Below, one piece after another: positions 52,983 to 61,790 of a stretch of 64,000 nt of DNA. Within the stretch, counting starts at the first letter, position 1. Each line of letters opens with the position of its first letter. This DNA is from Verrucomicrobiaceae bacterium (GTDB taxonomy: Bacteria; Verrucomicrobiota; Verrucomicrobiia; Verrucomicrobiales; Verrucomicrobiaceae), in contig JACKQF010000001.1 of assembly GCA_024232965.1 (NCBI GenBank), positions 930,001 to 994,000 of the forward strand. Direction: 5' to 3'. A model generated the notes under the pieces. That model saw only the letters and a program-made list of their open reading frames with translations. It was not told the origin of the DNA and made no database searches. The translations under genes were made by a program, and so were the position numbers.

Positions 52983-54317
52983 TCAACTGGCCGAACCGCT
53001 AAGCAGTCGCTCGACCGTAGCTTCGGTGGCACCGTGATGCTGCATTAGGGCCGCTTTTCCCGCGCGGCCGATTTCATCGGCGTGGCTGGGTTGGTCGAGA
53101 ACCTCGGCGGCTTTTGTCTCCAAATCGGTCCAGTCTTTTACCTGCACGGCCCCGCCTGGAGCGAGAAGGAGTCGCACGAGTGGCTCGAAGTTTTGCATGT
53201 TCGGCCCAAACAAGACTGGCTTCCCTTCGAGCGCTGCCTCCGCAGGATTTTGGCCTCCCTTGGCCAGGAAACTTTTGCCGATGATGACGAGGTGAGACAA
53301 GGCCTGCCACGTGCGGAGTTCGCCAGTGGTATCGACCAAGAGACAATCGGTGGCTTTGTCGGGGGCAAAGATCTGGCTGCTCCGCAGAGCTGGGTCCAGT
53401 CCCAGTGCACGGAGATCTGCGAGGATCGCGGCAGCGCGCTCCACGTGGCGTGGGACGATCAGCAACCCGAGGTCGGGGCGCGTCTTTTTGAGATGGATGA
53501 AAACTTGAGCGATCTCTTTTTCCTCCCCGGCATGAGTGCTGGCGGCAACGATCAGACGACGGGGTGGTCCCATCTGTGCTGTTGCGAGAACCTTTGTGAG
53601 GTCTGCGAGTTGTGCTGGGTCGGTCTCCGAACCCGCAGGATCGTATTTGACGCTGCCGGTGCGGTGGATGCGATCTGCGGGGACGCCCAATCCTGCCCAG
53701 CGGGCGATGTCTTCTTCCTCGGGCACTAGGACTTGGCTGAGTTCGGAAAAGATGGGCCGTGTGGCCCAGCCAAACTTCCGGAAACGAGCCTCTGATCTGG
53801 CGGAGAGTCGCGCATTGACCAGCGACACGGGTAATCCGCGTTCGCGAGCCTGGGAGACGAGGTTTGGCCATGCCTCTGCCTCGACCAACACGATGTGTGT
53901 GGGGGCGATGTCATCCAAGATGCGTGTGATGACGGGCTTGAAATCCAGCAGGCTGTAAACGGCGCAGACTCTTCCCGGGTAGCGTTTGGCCAGATTGCTG
54001 GCGAGTTGATAACCGGTGGGCGTGGTGGTGCTGAGGATGATCCCAGCGTTTTGCTGGCGGGTCAACAACCCGATGATGACCTTGGCTGCGACGTTAACTT
54101 CGCCGACACTGACGGCATGCACCCACCAGAGTCCGTCTTCGCGGGGCAGGGTGGCGAGCTCGCGCTGCTTGTCCTTATCGTAAAAACCGAAGCGCTGTTT
54201 CAGGTCCTGCCAACGCCCGCCGCGCCTGCGCATCTTGATCAGCGCGGCAGGGGCCATGCAGAGGAGTCCGGCGGGCAGGAGAGTGTTGTAGAGGGCGAGA
54301 CTCAGGGAGCGGGGCAT
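52983..54317 (-). CDS. waaA: 3-deoxy-D-manno-octulosonic acid (Kdo) transferase
   Basis: Adds Kdo from CMP-Kdo to lipid A precursor in lipopolysaccharide synthesis. A 444-residue protein with an N-terminal membrane anchor (LYNTLLPAGLLCMAPAAL), then the family pattern RFGFY, WWVHAVSVGEVNVA, STTTPTGYQLA and the catalytic VLVEAEAWPNL; a GT-B nucleotide site with VAASTHAGEE follows, then the PAEAALEGKPVLFGPN segment. The ATG at MPRSLSLALYN is used; one 7 codons earlier is possible. It overlaps rsmD by 16 bases, so it lies in the mntR-rsmD-waaA unit. Confidence 0.94.
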   Translation of the reverse strand: MPRSLSLALYNTLLPAGLLCMAPAALIKMRRRGGRWQDLKQRFGFYDKDKQRELATLPREDGLWWVHAVSVGEVNVAAKVIIGLLTRQQNAGIILSTTTPTGYQLASNLAKRYPGRVCAVYSLLDFKPVITRILDDIAPTHIVLVEAEAWPNLVSQARERGLPVSLVNARLSARSEARFRKFGWATRPIFSELSQVLVPEEEDIARWAGLGVPADRIHRTGSVKYDPAGSETDPAQLADLTKVLATAQMGPPRRLIVAASTHAGEEKEIAQVFIHLKKTRPDLGLLIVPRHVERAAAILADLRALGLDPALRSSQIFAPDKATDCLLVDTTGELRTWQALSHLVIIGKSFLAKGGQNPAEAALEGKPVLFGPNMQNFEPLVRLLLAPGGAVQVKDWTDLETKAAEVLDQPSHADEIGRAGKAALMQHHGATEATVERLLSGSAS

Positions 54318-54886
54318 GGACTTTTCTTTTCGAGCCAAAGGATGCGCGTGCCGCCATAGTCGCGGTCACGCAAAAGGTTCCAACGTTCGGGCGAAGGCGC
54401 CCGACTTTTGCCAGCGCGGCATTCGAGGACAATCGTGCTGCCAGCCGCCATCAGGGGGAGCAGGTCTTCATCGTCAAGGAGGCCAAAGGCTGGGTCGTCG
54501 GTGGCTCCGGCTTTTTCAGCATAGGGTGGATCTGCGAAGACGAGATCAAACTGGCTGGCCGTGTGCCGGAGGTGCTCCAACGCACGGGCGACGGGGGCTT
54601 GTTTGACGGTGGCGGACTCCGTCAGGCGGGCTTTACGCAGGTTCTCCGTGATGATGGAGCAGGCGATGCGGTTTTGATCGACAAAAGTCGCGTGGGTAGC
54701 GCCTCGGCTGAGCGCCTCCAGCCCCAGCGAACCGGAGCCTGCGTAGAGATCCAGCACACGAGCGTCAACAACGATGTCGCCAAGCATGGAGAAGAGTGCC
54801 TCCCGAACGCGATCCGTGGTGGGGCGGGTGATATCGGGTGGGACCTTGATGGGGATGCCGCCCGCAGTGCCAGCGATGATGCGCAT
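54302..54886 (-). CDS. rsmD: 16S rRNA (guanine966-N2)-methyltransferase
   Basis: A 194-residue SAM-dependent enzyme that methylates G966 in the small subunit. The family markers are MRIIAGTAGG, RPTTDRVREALFSML, VLDLYAGSGSLGLEALSRGA (SAM site) and the catalytic FADPPY. It lies four bases after the mntR stop and overlaps waaA, so it is in one transcript with both. Confidence 0.96.
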   Translation of the reverse strand: MRIIAGTAGGIPIKVPPDITRPTTDRVREALFSMLGDIVVDARVLDLYAGSGSLGLEALSRGATHATFVDQNRIACSIITENLRKARLTESATVKQAPVARALEHLRHTASQFDLVFADPPYAEKAGATDDPAFGLLDDEDLLPLMAAGSTIVLECRAGKSRAPSPERWNLLRDRDYGGTRILWLEKKSPCPAP

Positions 54887-54890
54887 GGGA

Positions 54891-55343
54891 TCAGAGTGAG
54901 GTTCGGCTGAGTTTTTGTTTGAGCCTTTTCAGCAAGGCGGGATTCCCCTCCAGTTCCTCCATCAGGAGTGTCAGCACGTCGAGTGTCTGTCGGCTGATGT
55001 GATGCTCCATGCCCTCAACGTCCTTGTAGACAGTCTCCTCATCCAAGCCGAACGTGGAGAGCAACCTGGTGAGAACCTCGTGGCGGCGAGCGATCTCCTG
55101 GCCGATCTGACGACCTTCATCGGTCAGGACGACGCCGCGGTAGCGCTCGTAGACGAGGTAGCCTTCGGCGTCCAATTTCTGGATCATGTTGGTGACGCTG
55201 GCCTGGGAAATGCCGAGGTTGTGGGCGATGTCCACGACCCGTGCATAACCCTTTCCCTCGATCAGGTTATGAATCTGCTCGAGGTAGTCCTCCACGGCTG
55301 GGGAATCGACGTGGGTGGTGGGTTCTTGGCGTTTTGGTGGCAT
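54891..55343 (-). CDS. mntR: Manganese-responsive DtxR-family regulator MntR
   Basis: A 150-residue metal-dependent repressor of the short MntR class, without the C-terminal SH3-like domain of DtxR. The ATG at MPPKRQEPTT is preferred to a start 22 codons upstream. Helix-turn-helix: VDIAHNLGISQASVTNMIQ. The metal residues of MntR are present: Asp and Glu in VEDYLEQI and Glu, Glu and His in DVEGMEHHIS. It faces mntH across a DtxR-type palindrome, which is strong support for manganese control. rsmD and waaA follow in the same direction. Confidence 0.93.
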   Translation of the reverse strand: MPPKRQEPTTHVDSPAVEDYLEQIHNLIEGKGYARVVDIAHNLGISQASVTNMIQKLDAEGYLVYERYRGVVLTDEGRQIGQEIARRHEVLTRLLSTFGLDEETVYKDVEGMEHHISRQTLDVLTLLMEELEGNPALLKRLKQKLSRTSL

Positions 55344-55403
55344 CAGCGCGGAAACATTGCCAGAAGTGCGCGCCGTATTCAAACAGGAAAACAAAATTTG
55401 GCC

Positions 55404-55432
55404 TTGCAAAGGAAATTAGCCCAGGCTAACAC
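55404..55432 (+). promoter_or_regulatory. mntH promoter with overlapping MntR operator
   Basis: TTGCAA, 17 bases, TAACAC forms a -35/-10 pair 27 bases before mntH. The dyad TTAGCC-CA-GGCTAA (55416-55429) overlaps the spacer and -10 box, resembling DtxR-family operators. Occupation by MntR would block polymerase. Confidence 0.6.
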
Positions 55433-55459
55433 TGTTTCCGTGAACTTAATTGCCTGGAC

Positions 55460-56827
55460 ATGAAGTCGACGCCGCCTTCAAAGAGAGAAAAGGGATGGCA
55501 TTCGCAGGGAGCAGATTCCCTGCCAGAGGTGTTTCGCTCCATCCAGGTGCCGAAGGGGCGGTCGTTTTGGCGAAAATTGCTCGCCTATGCTGGTCCGGGC
55601 TTTTTGGTGTCCGTGGGCTACATGGACCCGGGCAATTGGGCCACCGACCTCGCTGGCGGTGCGCGATTTGGTTATACCTTGTTGTCAGTCATTCTGATCT
55701 CAAACATGATCGCCATCTTGCTGCAGCACTTGTGTGTGAAGTTGGGCGTGGTGACCGGGCGTGATCTGGCTCAGGCCTGTCGCGATCATTATCCGAAGCC
55801 AGTGGTTTGGGGCCTCTGGGTGATTTGTGAGGCAGCCATCGCAGCCTGCGATCTAGCGGAGGTTGTGGGCTCTGCGATCGGTCTGCAATTGTTGTTTGGC
55901 ATCCCGTTGGTGTGGGGCTGCGCGATCACGACCCTGGACGTGATGGTGATCCTAGTGCTGCAGAATCGCGGGTTCCGCTATGTCGAGGCCGTGGTGGTGA
56001 CTCTAATTTTGACGATTGGCGGCTGTTTCATGGCGGAGATGATTTTCGCCAAGCCTGACCTCGCTGGCATTGCCAAGGGGATGATTCCTTCGGCAGAGAT
56101 TCTTCAAAATCGGGAGATGCTCTTCGTGGCCATCGGTATCCTTGGTGCGACGGTGATGCCGCACAATCTCTACCTGCATAGTTCCATTGTGCAGACCCGC
56201 AACTTCAATCGTGATGACGAGGGCAAGGCGGAGGCCATCAAGTTCGCCACGATTGACTCCACCTTCGCGTTGATGTGCGCGCTCTTTATCAATGGCGGCA
56301 TCTTGATCGTGGCTGCTGCGGCCTTTCATAACACGGGGCATCAAGATGTGGCGGAGATCCAAGATGCTTACAAACTCCTGAGCCCTGTGCTTGGGGTTGG
56401 TGTTGCCAGCACCTTGTTTGCGGTGGCATTGCTGGCCAGTGGGCAGAGTTCCACGCTCACGGGTACACTGGCTGGGCAGATTGTGATGGAAGGCTTTCTG
56501 AATTTTCGCATGGTGCCGTGGCTGCGGCGGATGATCACGCGGCTCATCGCGGTGGTCCCTGCTGTCATCATCATTGGCTACTACGGTGAAGGCAAAACAA
56601 CGGATCTTTTGGTGTGGAGCCAGGTCATCCTCTCCATGCAATTGAGCTTTGCGGTGATTCCGTTATTGATGTTTACGAGCGAAAAAGCCAAAATGGGTCG
56701 GTTCTCGAATCCCGTTTGGATCAAAGTGCTGGCTTGGGCGAGCGCGGTGGTCATCGTGGTTCTGAATTTAAAGCTGCTATTCGACTTCTTCGCCCCGGCG
56801 GAGTGGGTGGATGCCATCGGATTCTAA
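55460..56827 (+). CDS. mntH: Divalent metal:proton symporter MntH (Nramp)
   Basis: A 455-residue inner-membrane Mn2+/Fe2+ importer with about 11 helices. Family motifs: SVGYMDPGNWATDLAGG with the metal-binding DPGN, and ATVMPHNLYLHSSIVQTR with the MPH motif. Located 116 bases from mntR and divergent from it, with the DtxR-type operator between, so repression by MntR under manganese excess is inferred. A universal stress gene follows four bases after its stop. Confidence 0.96.
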   Translation: MKSTPPSKREKGWHSQGADSLPEVFRSIQVPKGRSFWRKLLAYAGPGFLVSVGYMDPGNWATDLAGGARFGYTLLSVILISNMIAILLQHLCVKLGVVTGRDLAQACRDHYPKPVVWGLWVICEAAIAACDLAEVVGSAIGLQLLFGIPLVWGCAITTLDVMVILVLQNRGFRYVEAVVVTLILTIGGCFMAEMIFAKPDLAGIAKGMIPSAEILQNREMLFVAIGILGATVMPHNLYLHSSIVQTRNFNRDDEGKAEAIKFATIDSTFALMCALFINGGILIVAAAAFHNTGHQDVAEIQDAYKLLSPVLGVGVASTLFAVALLASGQSSTLTGTLAGQIVMEGFLNFRMVPWLRRMITRLIAVVPAVIIIGYYGEGKTTDLLVWSQVILSMQLSFAVIPLLMFTSEKAKMGRFSNPVWIKVLAWASAVVIVVLNLKLLFDFFAPAEWVDAIGF

Positions 56828-56831
56828 TGAC

Positions 56832-57263
56832 ATGTTTCGGAAAATTCTCGTCGCCCTCGATACGTCTGCTTCTGACCTGGAACTCCTCCCTGCGGTCAGG
56901 GAGTTGGGCAGCATGATGCATAGCGAGGTGCTACTGGTCCATGTAGCCGACGGTTGGGCTGCGCGAAATTTCGATCAGTTGAACTTGGCGCAATCTGAAG
57001 AGATGTGCGAGGACTGGAAGTACCTCGAAGAAACCGCATCAGCCTTCCGTGATGAAACTCAACTGACCGTGAACATTCACCTCGCGCTCGGTGATCCTTC
57101 CACGGCGCTGCTGAAGGTGGCAGAAGAGGCTGGAGTTGACCTCATTGCGTTGGCATCGCATGGACATCGGTTGATTGGCGATATCATTCATGGCAGCACC
57201 ATTGATGCCCTGCGCCACAAGGCCACGGTGCCACTTTTTATCGTGCCGCCCAAGCGCGGTTGA
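56832..57263 (+). CDS. Universal stress protein (UspA family)
   Basis: A 143-residue single-domain Usp. The ATG at MFRKILVALDTSAS is used. The strand-helix order, VLLVHVADGW, and the end motif ALASHGHRLIGDIIHGST followed by VPLFIVP match ATP-binding members of the family. It starts four bases after the mntH stop, so manganese import and stress response may be expressed together. Confidence 0.92.
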   Translation: MFRKILVALDTSASDLELLPAVRELGSMMHSEVLLVHVADGWAARNFDQLNLAQSEEMCEDWKYLEETASAFRDETQLTVNIHLALGDPSTALLKVAEEAGVDLIALASHGHRLIGDIIHGSTIDALRHKATVPLFIVPPKRG

Positions 57264-57315
57264 TCTTGAGTCGGAAGCATTTGCCTTTATTTGGATCTGG
57301 TTTCAATCTGGCCGC

Positions 57316-58095
57316 GTGAAATTGTTGCCCGGACACCGCTGCCATGACTACGCTGACCTGTGCCGTCGCTGGAAATTGGCGACGGCAAATCTCGGCTGGA
57401 AGATGCGCAAGCTGTGTGTCGCAGGTGGCGATCCCATCTGGTGGATCGAGTCCTCACGGGCTGCTGCGGGCGAGCCTGCCTTTTATGTGTCTGCCGGTGT
57501 GCATGGAGACGAGCCGGGTGCCACCGAGGGCCTCCTGCGATGGGTCTGCCAATCGGGAAAAAAGTTGGCCGATGCTGCTGTGGTGCTTTTTCCCTGCCTC
57601 AATCCCACAGGCCTGCGCAACAACACCCGCGTTGATTATCGGGGCCTGGATTTGAATCGTCAGTTTCAATCCCTGGAGGACGAAGTCTGCGTGGCATGGA
57701 GGAAAATCGTGACGCCCCGGACCTTCAGTCTTTGTCTCACTCTCCACGAGGACTACGACGCTCAAGGGGCCTATGTCTATGACCTCAGCAATCTGAGCCA
57801 GGTGTTCAGTCGCGAACTTTTAACGACGCTGCCAAAACGGATGCCGATCGATGCACGGCCCAAAATCGATGGGCGGGCAGCGAGAGAAGGTGTGATCCAT
57901 CGCAAGATGGCGCCCCACATCGCCGAGGGGATGCCGGAGGCAATCGTGTTGTATCAATTGGGTTGTCCCGCAGCGTGGACCTTTGAGACACCGTCGGAGT
58001 TTAGTCTCGCGGATCGTGCAGAGGCACAGGCTGCCTTTGTGTCCGGGGCATTCAAGCTGGCGCCCGCAATCTTGAATCCTGGCTCTGCCCGATGA
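57316..58095 (+). CDS. M14-family metallocarboxypeptidase/AstE-like protein
   Basis: A 259-residue zinc hydrolase. The GTG at VKLLPGHRCHDYADL is chosen because it avoids overlap with the usp gene; the frame stays open further upstream. Zinc ligands fit GVHGDEPGATEG (His63, Glu66) and TLHEDYD (His144); LDLNRQF is the substrate-binding Asn-Arg motif. Catalytic C-terminal Glu is probably in AWTFETPSEF. The group includes peptidases and succinylglutamate desuccinylases. It overlaps the next gene by ATGA. Confidence 0.82.
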   Translation: MKLLPGHRCHDYADLCRRWKLATANLGWKMRKLCVAGGDPIWWIESSRAAAGEPAFYVSAGVHGDEPGATEGLLRWVCQSGKKLADAAVVLFPCLNPTGLRNNTRVDYRGLDLNRQFQSLEDEVCVAWRKIVTPRTFSLCLTLHEDYDAQGAYVYDLSNLSQVFSRELLTTLPKRMPIDARPKIDGRAAREGVIHRKMAPHIAEGMPEAIVLYQLGCPAAWTFETPSEFSLADRAEAQAAFVSGAFKLAPAILNPGSAR

Positions 58096-59072
58096 GTGTG
58101 GCAAGCTTCACACGATGGCTGCTGGCGGTGATCGTGCTGCCGCTCGTACTTTGCCAGTGTGCGACCACCGGTGGTGTGCCCAAAGGTGCGCGATTGGATG
58201 CTGAGCAATGGACGAGCTACGACGGAAAGGTGATGCCGTGGACAAGGTGGGCACCGCCAGAAGGAACCAAAATTCGTGGCGTTGTGATTGCTGTGCATGG
58301 TTTGAGCGGGGCCAAATCCGACTTCTGGTTTTTGGGCGATCAACTGGCACCCGCCGGTTACGCTGTCTATGCCTATGATCTGCGGGGGCAGGGGAATGAC
58401 AGCGTCGAGTCGGAACGTGGCGATATCAAGTCGGCACGGCTATGGGAGCGTGACTTGACGACGTTTCATGCGTTGGTTCGTGCCCGCCATCCGAAGGTTC
58501 CCATTTATTGGTATGGAGAGAGTCTCGGTAGTCTCATCACGCTGCACACGGCTGGACAACGACATTTGCCCAGATGGGGGCCAGACGCGATCATCCTCGC
58601 CTCCCCGGCGGCAGGGCTGCGCGTCACCTTGTCAGGTTCGAAACGTTGGTTGCTGGAGGCTGCCGCCGCGCTCTCCCCGCGGACTCGCTATTCACTCGGC
58701 GAACTGGGCGGTATTGATGAATCAAAAATCCAAGTCACCAACACCACGACGCACGCCGGGCAGATGAACGTGACCCCGCACTACTTGAGTAGCTTTTCGC
58801 TGCGGCTTTTGGCGGAGGTCGGCTACATGATGGATGCGAACCCAAAGATCGCGCATCGCGTTCGAGTGCCGACGCTGTTTTTGGCGACACCTAAGGATGT
58901 GTTGTCATCGCCTGACCAGGTGCAAACTTTGTTCGGACAGATGCGCGCGCAAAAAAAACGCCTGTTATGGTACACGCGATCCTTTCACCTGCTCCTCCAC
59001 GATGTCCAGCGTGAGGAAGTCACGCGCGATGTCGTCAACTGGTTACGCAAACAGGAAACCACTCGTCATTGA
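58092..59072 (+). CDS. Lipoprotein alpha/beta hydrolase (monoacylglycerol lipase-like)
   Basis: A 326-residue exported hydrolase. The N-terminus MSVASFTRWLLAVIVLPLVLC has a lipobox-like end with two Cys (21 and 23). The fold shows AVHGLSGAKSDFW (oxyanion region), YGESLGS with nucleophile Ser144, and a C-terminal HLLLHD with catalytic His. An Asp expected near TPKDVLSS completes the triad. It overlaps the M14 gene by ATGA, so it is co-translated with it; roles in lipid or peptide turnover are inference. Confidence 0.85.
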   Translation: MSVASFTRWLLAVIVLPLVLCQCATTGGVPKGARLDAEQWTSYDGKVMPWTRWAPPEGTKIRGVVIAVHGLSGAKSDFWFLGDQLAPAGYAVYAYDLRGQGNDSVESERGDIKSARLWERDLTTFHALVRARHPKVPIYWYGESLGSLITLHTAGQRHLPRWGPDAIILASPAAGLRVTLSGSKRWLLEAAAALSPRTRYSLGELGGIDESKIQVTNTTTHAGQMNVTPHYLSSFSLRLLAEVGYMMDANPKIAHRVRVPTLFLATPKDVLSSPDQVQTLFGQMRAQKKRLLWYTRSFHLLLHDVQREEVTRDVVNWLRKQETTRH

Positions 59073-59082
59073 TTCAGATTTT

Positions 59083-59805
59083 ATGTCCGCCAAATCTCTG
59101 ATCCAAGCCGCTGAAACCCTCCGCGATGAATTGCGCCCGCTGAAGTTTGGTGCGCCCGTCACCCACGTTTATTGCCCGCTGGAATACGCATGGAAGCCTC
59201 ACGAGACCTATTTGCGTCGCTTTGGTGCTTCGCCCAAAAAGGTGGTGCTGCTGGGAATGAATCCCGGTCCATTTGGGATGGCGCAGACGGGGGTGCCGTT
59301 TGGAGAGATTCCGGCGGTGCGCGACTGGATGGGCATTCGCGAGGACGTCACAGCGCCAGCAAACGAACATCCGAAGCGCCTCATCACCGGATTTGAGTGC
59401 CCGAACTCCGAGGTCAGTGGGCGTCGGCTCTGGGGGCTATTCGCGGAAAAATTTGGAACCGCAGAGAACTTTTTCGCCGATCATTTTGTCGCCAATTATT
59501 GCCCGCTTGTCTTCATGCAAGAAAGCGGGCGCAACCACACTCCAGACAAACTCAGCGTGGAAGAAACTCGAGCCATGGAGATCGTGTGCGACAAGCATTT
59601 ACGCGCCGTCATCGCTGCATTGAACCCTGAGTGGGTGATTGGGGTGGGCGGTTTTGCGGAGGCGCGCGCGCAGCGAGCGCTTGAGGCGATGGGTGGTGGT
59701 TTCAAAGTAGGGCGCGTCTTGCACCCCAGTCCCGCGAGCCCTGCGGCGAATCGCGATTGGGCTGGCACAGCCACAAAGCAGTTCGAAGCTCTCGGTGTTT
59801 GGTGA
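59083..59805 (+). CDS. SMUG1-type uracil-DNA glycosylase (UDG family 3)
   Basis: A 240-residue base-excision glycosylase. The ATG at MSAKSLIQAAETLRDEL is used. The active-site loop LGMNPGPFGMAQTGVPFGE (catalytic Asn60) is the SMUG1 signature, and the later VLHPSPASPAAN carries the His loop. These enzymes remove uracil and oxidised pyrimidines from single- or double-stranded DNA. SMUG1 is mainly known from animals and occurs in a limited set of bacteria. It begins 10 bases after the alpha/beta hydrolase stop. Confidence 0.9.
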   Translation: MSAKSLIQAAETLRDELRPLKFGAPVTHVYCPLEYAWKPHETYLRRFGASPKKVVLLGMNPGPFGMAQTGVPFGEIPAVRDWMGIREDVTAPANEHPKRLITGFECPNSEVSGRRLWGLFAEKFGTAENFFADHFVANYCPLVFMQESGRNHTPDKLSVEETRAMEIVCDKHLRAVIAALNPEWVIGVGGFAEARAQRALEAMGGGFKVGRVLHPSPASPAANRDWAGTATKQFEALGVW

Positions 59806-59950
59806 CGACAGACTTCCTCTGAATTGGGCGATTTTAGGCCGTCACGTCGATTTTCGGTATCTTTCGTTACTTTTGCGCTTGCCACTTTGGAGTGGAGACG
59901 CTGAAATGGGTCTCGCTATCACCAACGAACGCCCGGAATTCCTTTTGCCT

Positions 59951-60763
59951 ATGACCTCCCAACGCCCCAGTCGCTCATTCTTCCGCCGCACTCTTCTTTC
60001 TCCCCGCCTTGTCATTACTGCCACCATGGCCTTTTCCGCCACGTTGGCTCTCGCCCAAGACGCGGATGAGGCCGCACCACCCGCCAAGACTTGGCTCCAG
60101 ACCTGGATCCTGGATGGTGGGATCTGGATGTTCCCCTTGGCGGTCTGCTCCGTGCTGGCCATTACCTTTACCGTGCTCTGCCTGATGACGATCTCGAAGG
60201 CACGTTTCGCGCCGAATCCATTGCGCGCTGAACTGATGGATCTCATGTCACAATGCCGTGTCCGCAGCGCCATTGAGACCGCCGCGCAGAGCCCTAGTTT
60301 CCTCGGTCGCATGATGACCGTTTCGCTATCGCATTTTGATGCCACCAATGGTGAGACCCTTGGCAAAGAAAAAGTTGAGGACGCGATGGCAGAGTTCGCC
60401 ATGGTAGAAATCAAACCTTACCAAAAGTGGGTCGGCTACTTCGGCGTCCTGTCTCAGATTTGCCCAATGCTCGGGCTGATGGGAACGGTCATCGGGATGG
60501 TCCAGGCTTTCGGAATCTTGGCCCTGACTGGTGGTGCGGAGCCCTCCAAGCTCGCGGGTTCGATTTCCGTTGCTCTCTTGACGACCCTCGGTGGTTTGAT
60601 GGTCGCCATTCCTTCGCTGGCGCTTTTCTTCTTCTTTAAAAACCGCCTCAACGACATCGTGGCAGATTCCATTCACGCTGGCGTGGATCTGGTCAATGCC
60701 GCCACCGATGCTGTGCATGGCGAATCCCGCGCTGCCCGCATCCCTGAGGGCATCAGCATCTAA
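59951..60763 (+). CDS. MotA/TolQ/ExbB-type proton channel protein
   Basis: A 270-residue inner-membrane protein. The ATG at MTSQRPSRSFFRRTLL leads to a signal-like segment ending near ALAQDADE, then a first helix (GIWMFPLAVCSVLAITFTVL) and the conserved C-terminal helix pair (GLMGTVIGMVQAFGIL, LLTTLGGLMVAIPSLALFFFF). A longer frame back to 59795 is not supported. It is the first gene of an operon with two tolR/exbD-like genes and a large TPR gene, so it works as the proton-motive motor of an envelope complex. Confidence 0.93.
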   Translation: MTSQRPSRSFFRRTLLSPRLVITATMAFSATLALAQDADEAAPPAKTWLQTWILDGGIWMFPLAVCSVLAITFTVLCLMTISKARFAPNPLRAELMDLMSQCRVRSAIETAAQSPSFLGRMMTVSLSHFDATNGETLGKEKVEDAMAEFAMVEIKPYQKWVGYFGVLSQICPMLGLMGTVIGMVQAFGILALTGGAEPSKLAGSISVALLTTLGGLMVAIPSLALFFFFKNRLNDIVADSIHAGVDLVNAATDAVHGESRAARIPEGISI

Positions 60764-60807
60764 TCATCTCCTCGGTCGATCCTACCTCCGCTCCACGAAT
60801 CGCGCCC

Positions 60808-61275
60808 ATGGCCTCTAAGCTCGCAACAATGACCGCGGTCAGCGATGACCCGAAGATGGACTCATCGTCCATGATCGACATGGTCTTCCAGTTGCTAATT
60901 TTCTTCATGGTCAGTGCGCGACTGCTGCTCAACACCATTGATCCCGCCATCGAAATTCCGGTGGCAACCAATGCCAAACCGCCAGAAGAAGCGGCTGGAC
61001 GCATCATCATCCACGTCTATGAGGACGGTGGATTTGCGGGGAAGAGTCGCAAAGAAGAACCGTTGGCCGATGAGGCAGCAATCACCGAATACGTGGAGCG
61101 TCAAAAGGCCGTCATCGAGACTTCCATCACGCCCAAGATTCTGCTGCGGGGTGACAAGCGCTCCGTGGTGAAGTACGCCAAGCAGGTCGTGAAGGCCTCC
61201 GGTGCCGCTGGGGTGAATACCGTGATTTTCAGTGCCTATCCCACTGCCAAGCGCTCTGCATCGTCTGGTAACTAA
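60808..61275 (+). CDS. ExbD/TolR-family protein, first copy
   Basis: A 155-residue protein with a single N-terminal helix (SMIDMVFQLLIFFMVSARLL) containing the conserved Asp of the ExbD/TolR motif, followed by a periplasmic domain. It is preceded by a short cytoplasmic stretch. It lies 44 bases after the tolQ-like gene. The periplasmic tail ends in a Ser/Lys-rich region (AKRSASSGN). Confidence 0.92.
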   Translation: MASKLATMTAVSDDPKMDSSSMIDMVFQLLIFFMVSARLLLNTIDPAIEIPVATNAKPPEEAAGRIIIHVYEDGGFAGKSRKEEPLADEAAITEYVERQKAVIETSITPKILLRGDKRSVVKYAKQVVKASGAAGVNTVIFSAYPTAKRSASSGN

Positions 61276-61298
61276 CGTCTTATCTGATTTCCCACCCA

Positions 61299-61739
61299 AT
61301 GGCACGCCGCAAAAAGCATGAGATCGAAGAAATGGAGGAGCCCTCGCTCGATATCTCCTCGCTCATCGATGTCAGTTTCCTGCTGCTGATCTACTTCCTC
61401 GTCACCTCGACGCTGGAGCCGCGCGAGTCCGACCTGAGCATGGAATTGCCCACCGATAGTGGCAAGGCCAGCAACATCAAGATTGATCCGCTGAAGGTGC
61501 GCGTGACGGCATCGGGGGAGATCTCCATTGCAGATCAAGTCATGGCGGATGACAAGGCCATGGTGTCGGAACTCGAACGCTATCTGGAACTGACCAAGGC
61601 GACCGATTCCAAGCCCCTGGTCATCGTGGCGGCGGATGACGAGGCCAAGCAGCAGCGGTTCATCGATTTGATGAATGCGTTGGCGCGGGTCGGCATCACT
61701 ACCGTCACGCTTTCAGGTTTCGACAACAAGAGCCGGTAA
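61299..61739 (+). CDS. ExbD/TolR-family protein, second copy
   Basis: A 146-residue protein. The helix DISSLIDVSFLLLIYFLVTST carries the conserved Asp (ISSLIDV); the N-terminus is basic and acidic (MARRKKHEIEEMEEP). The domain after it ends with ARVGITTVTLSGF. It differs markedly from the first copy, so the pair likely forms a heteromeric stator rather than being a recent duplicate. It starts 23 bases after the first copy's stop. Confidence 0.92.
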   Translation: MARRKKHEIEEMEEPSLDISSLIDVSFLLLIYFLVTSTLEPRESDLSMELPTDSGKASNIKIDPLKVRVTASGEISIADQVMADDKAMVSELERYLELTKATDSKPLVIVAADDEAKQQRFIDLMNALARVGITTVTLSGFDNKSR

Positions 61740-61790
61740 CTGCGGCTCGTCGCAGCGCGTATTTGAATTCAAGCCCCCAAAGGAACACAC

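Noticed and set aside
52816..53037. Small open frame in the spacer between the DUF1963 and waaA genes
   Set aside because: No signal, motif, or ribosome-binding site, and it overlaps the end of waaA on the other strand.
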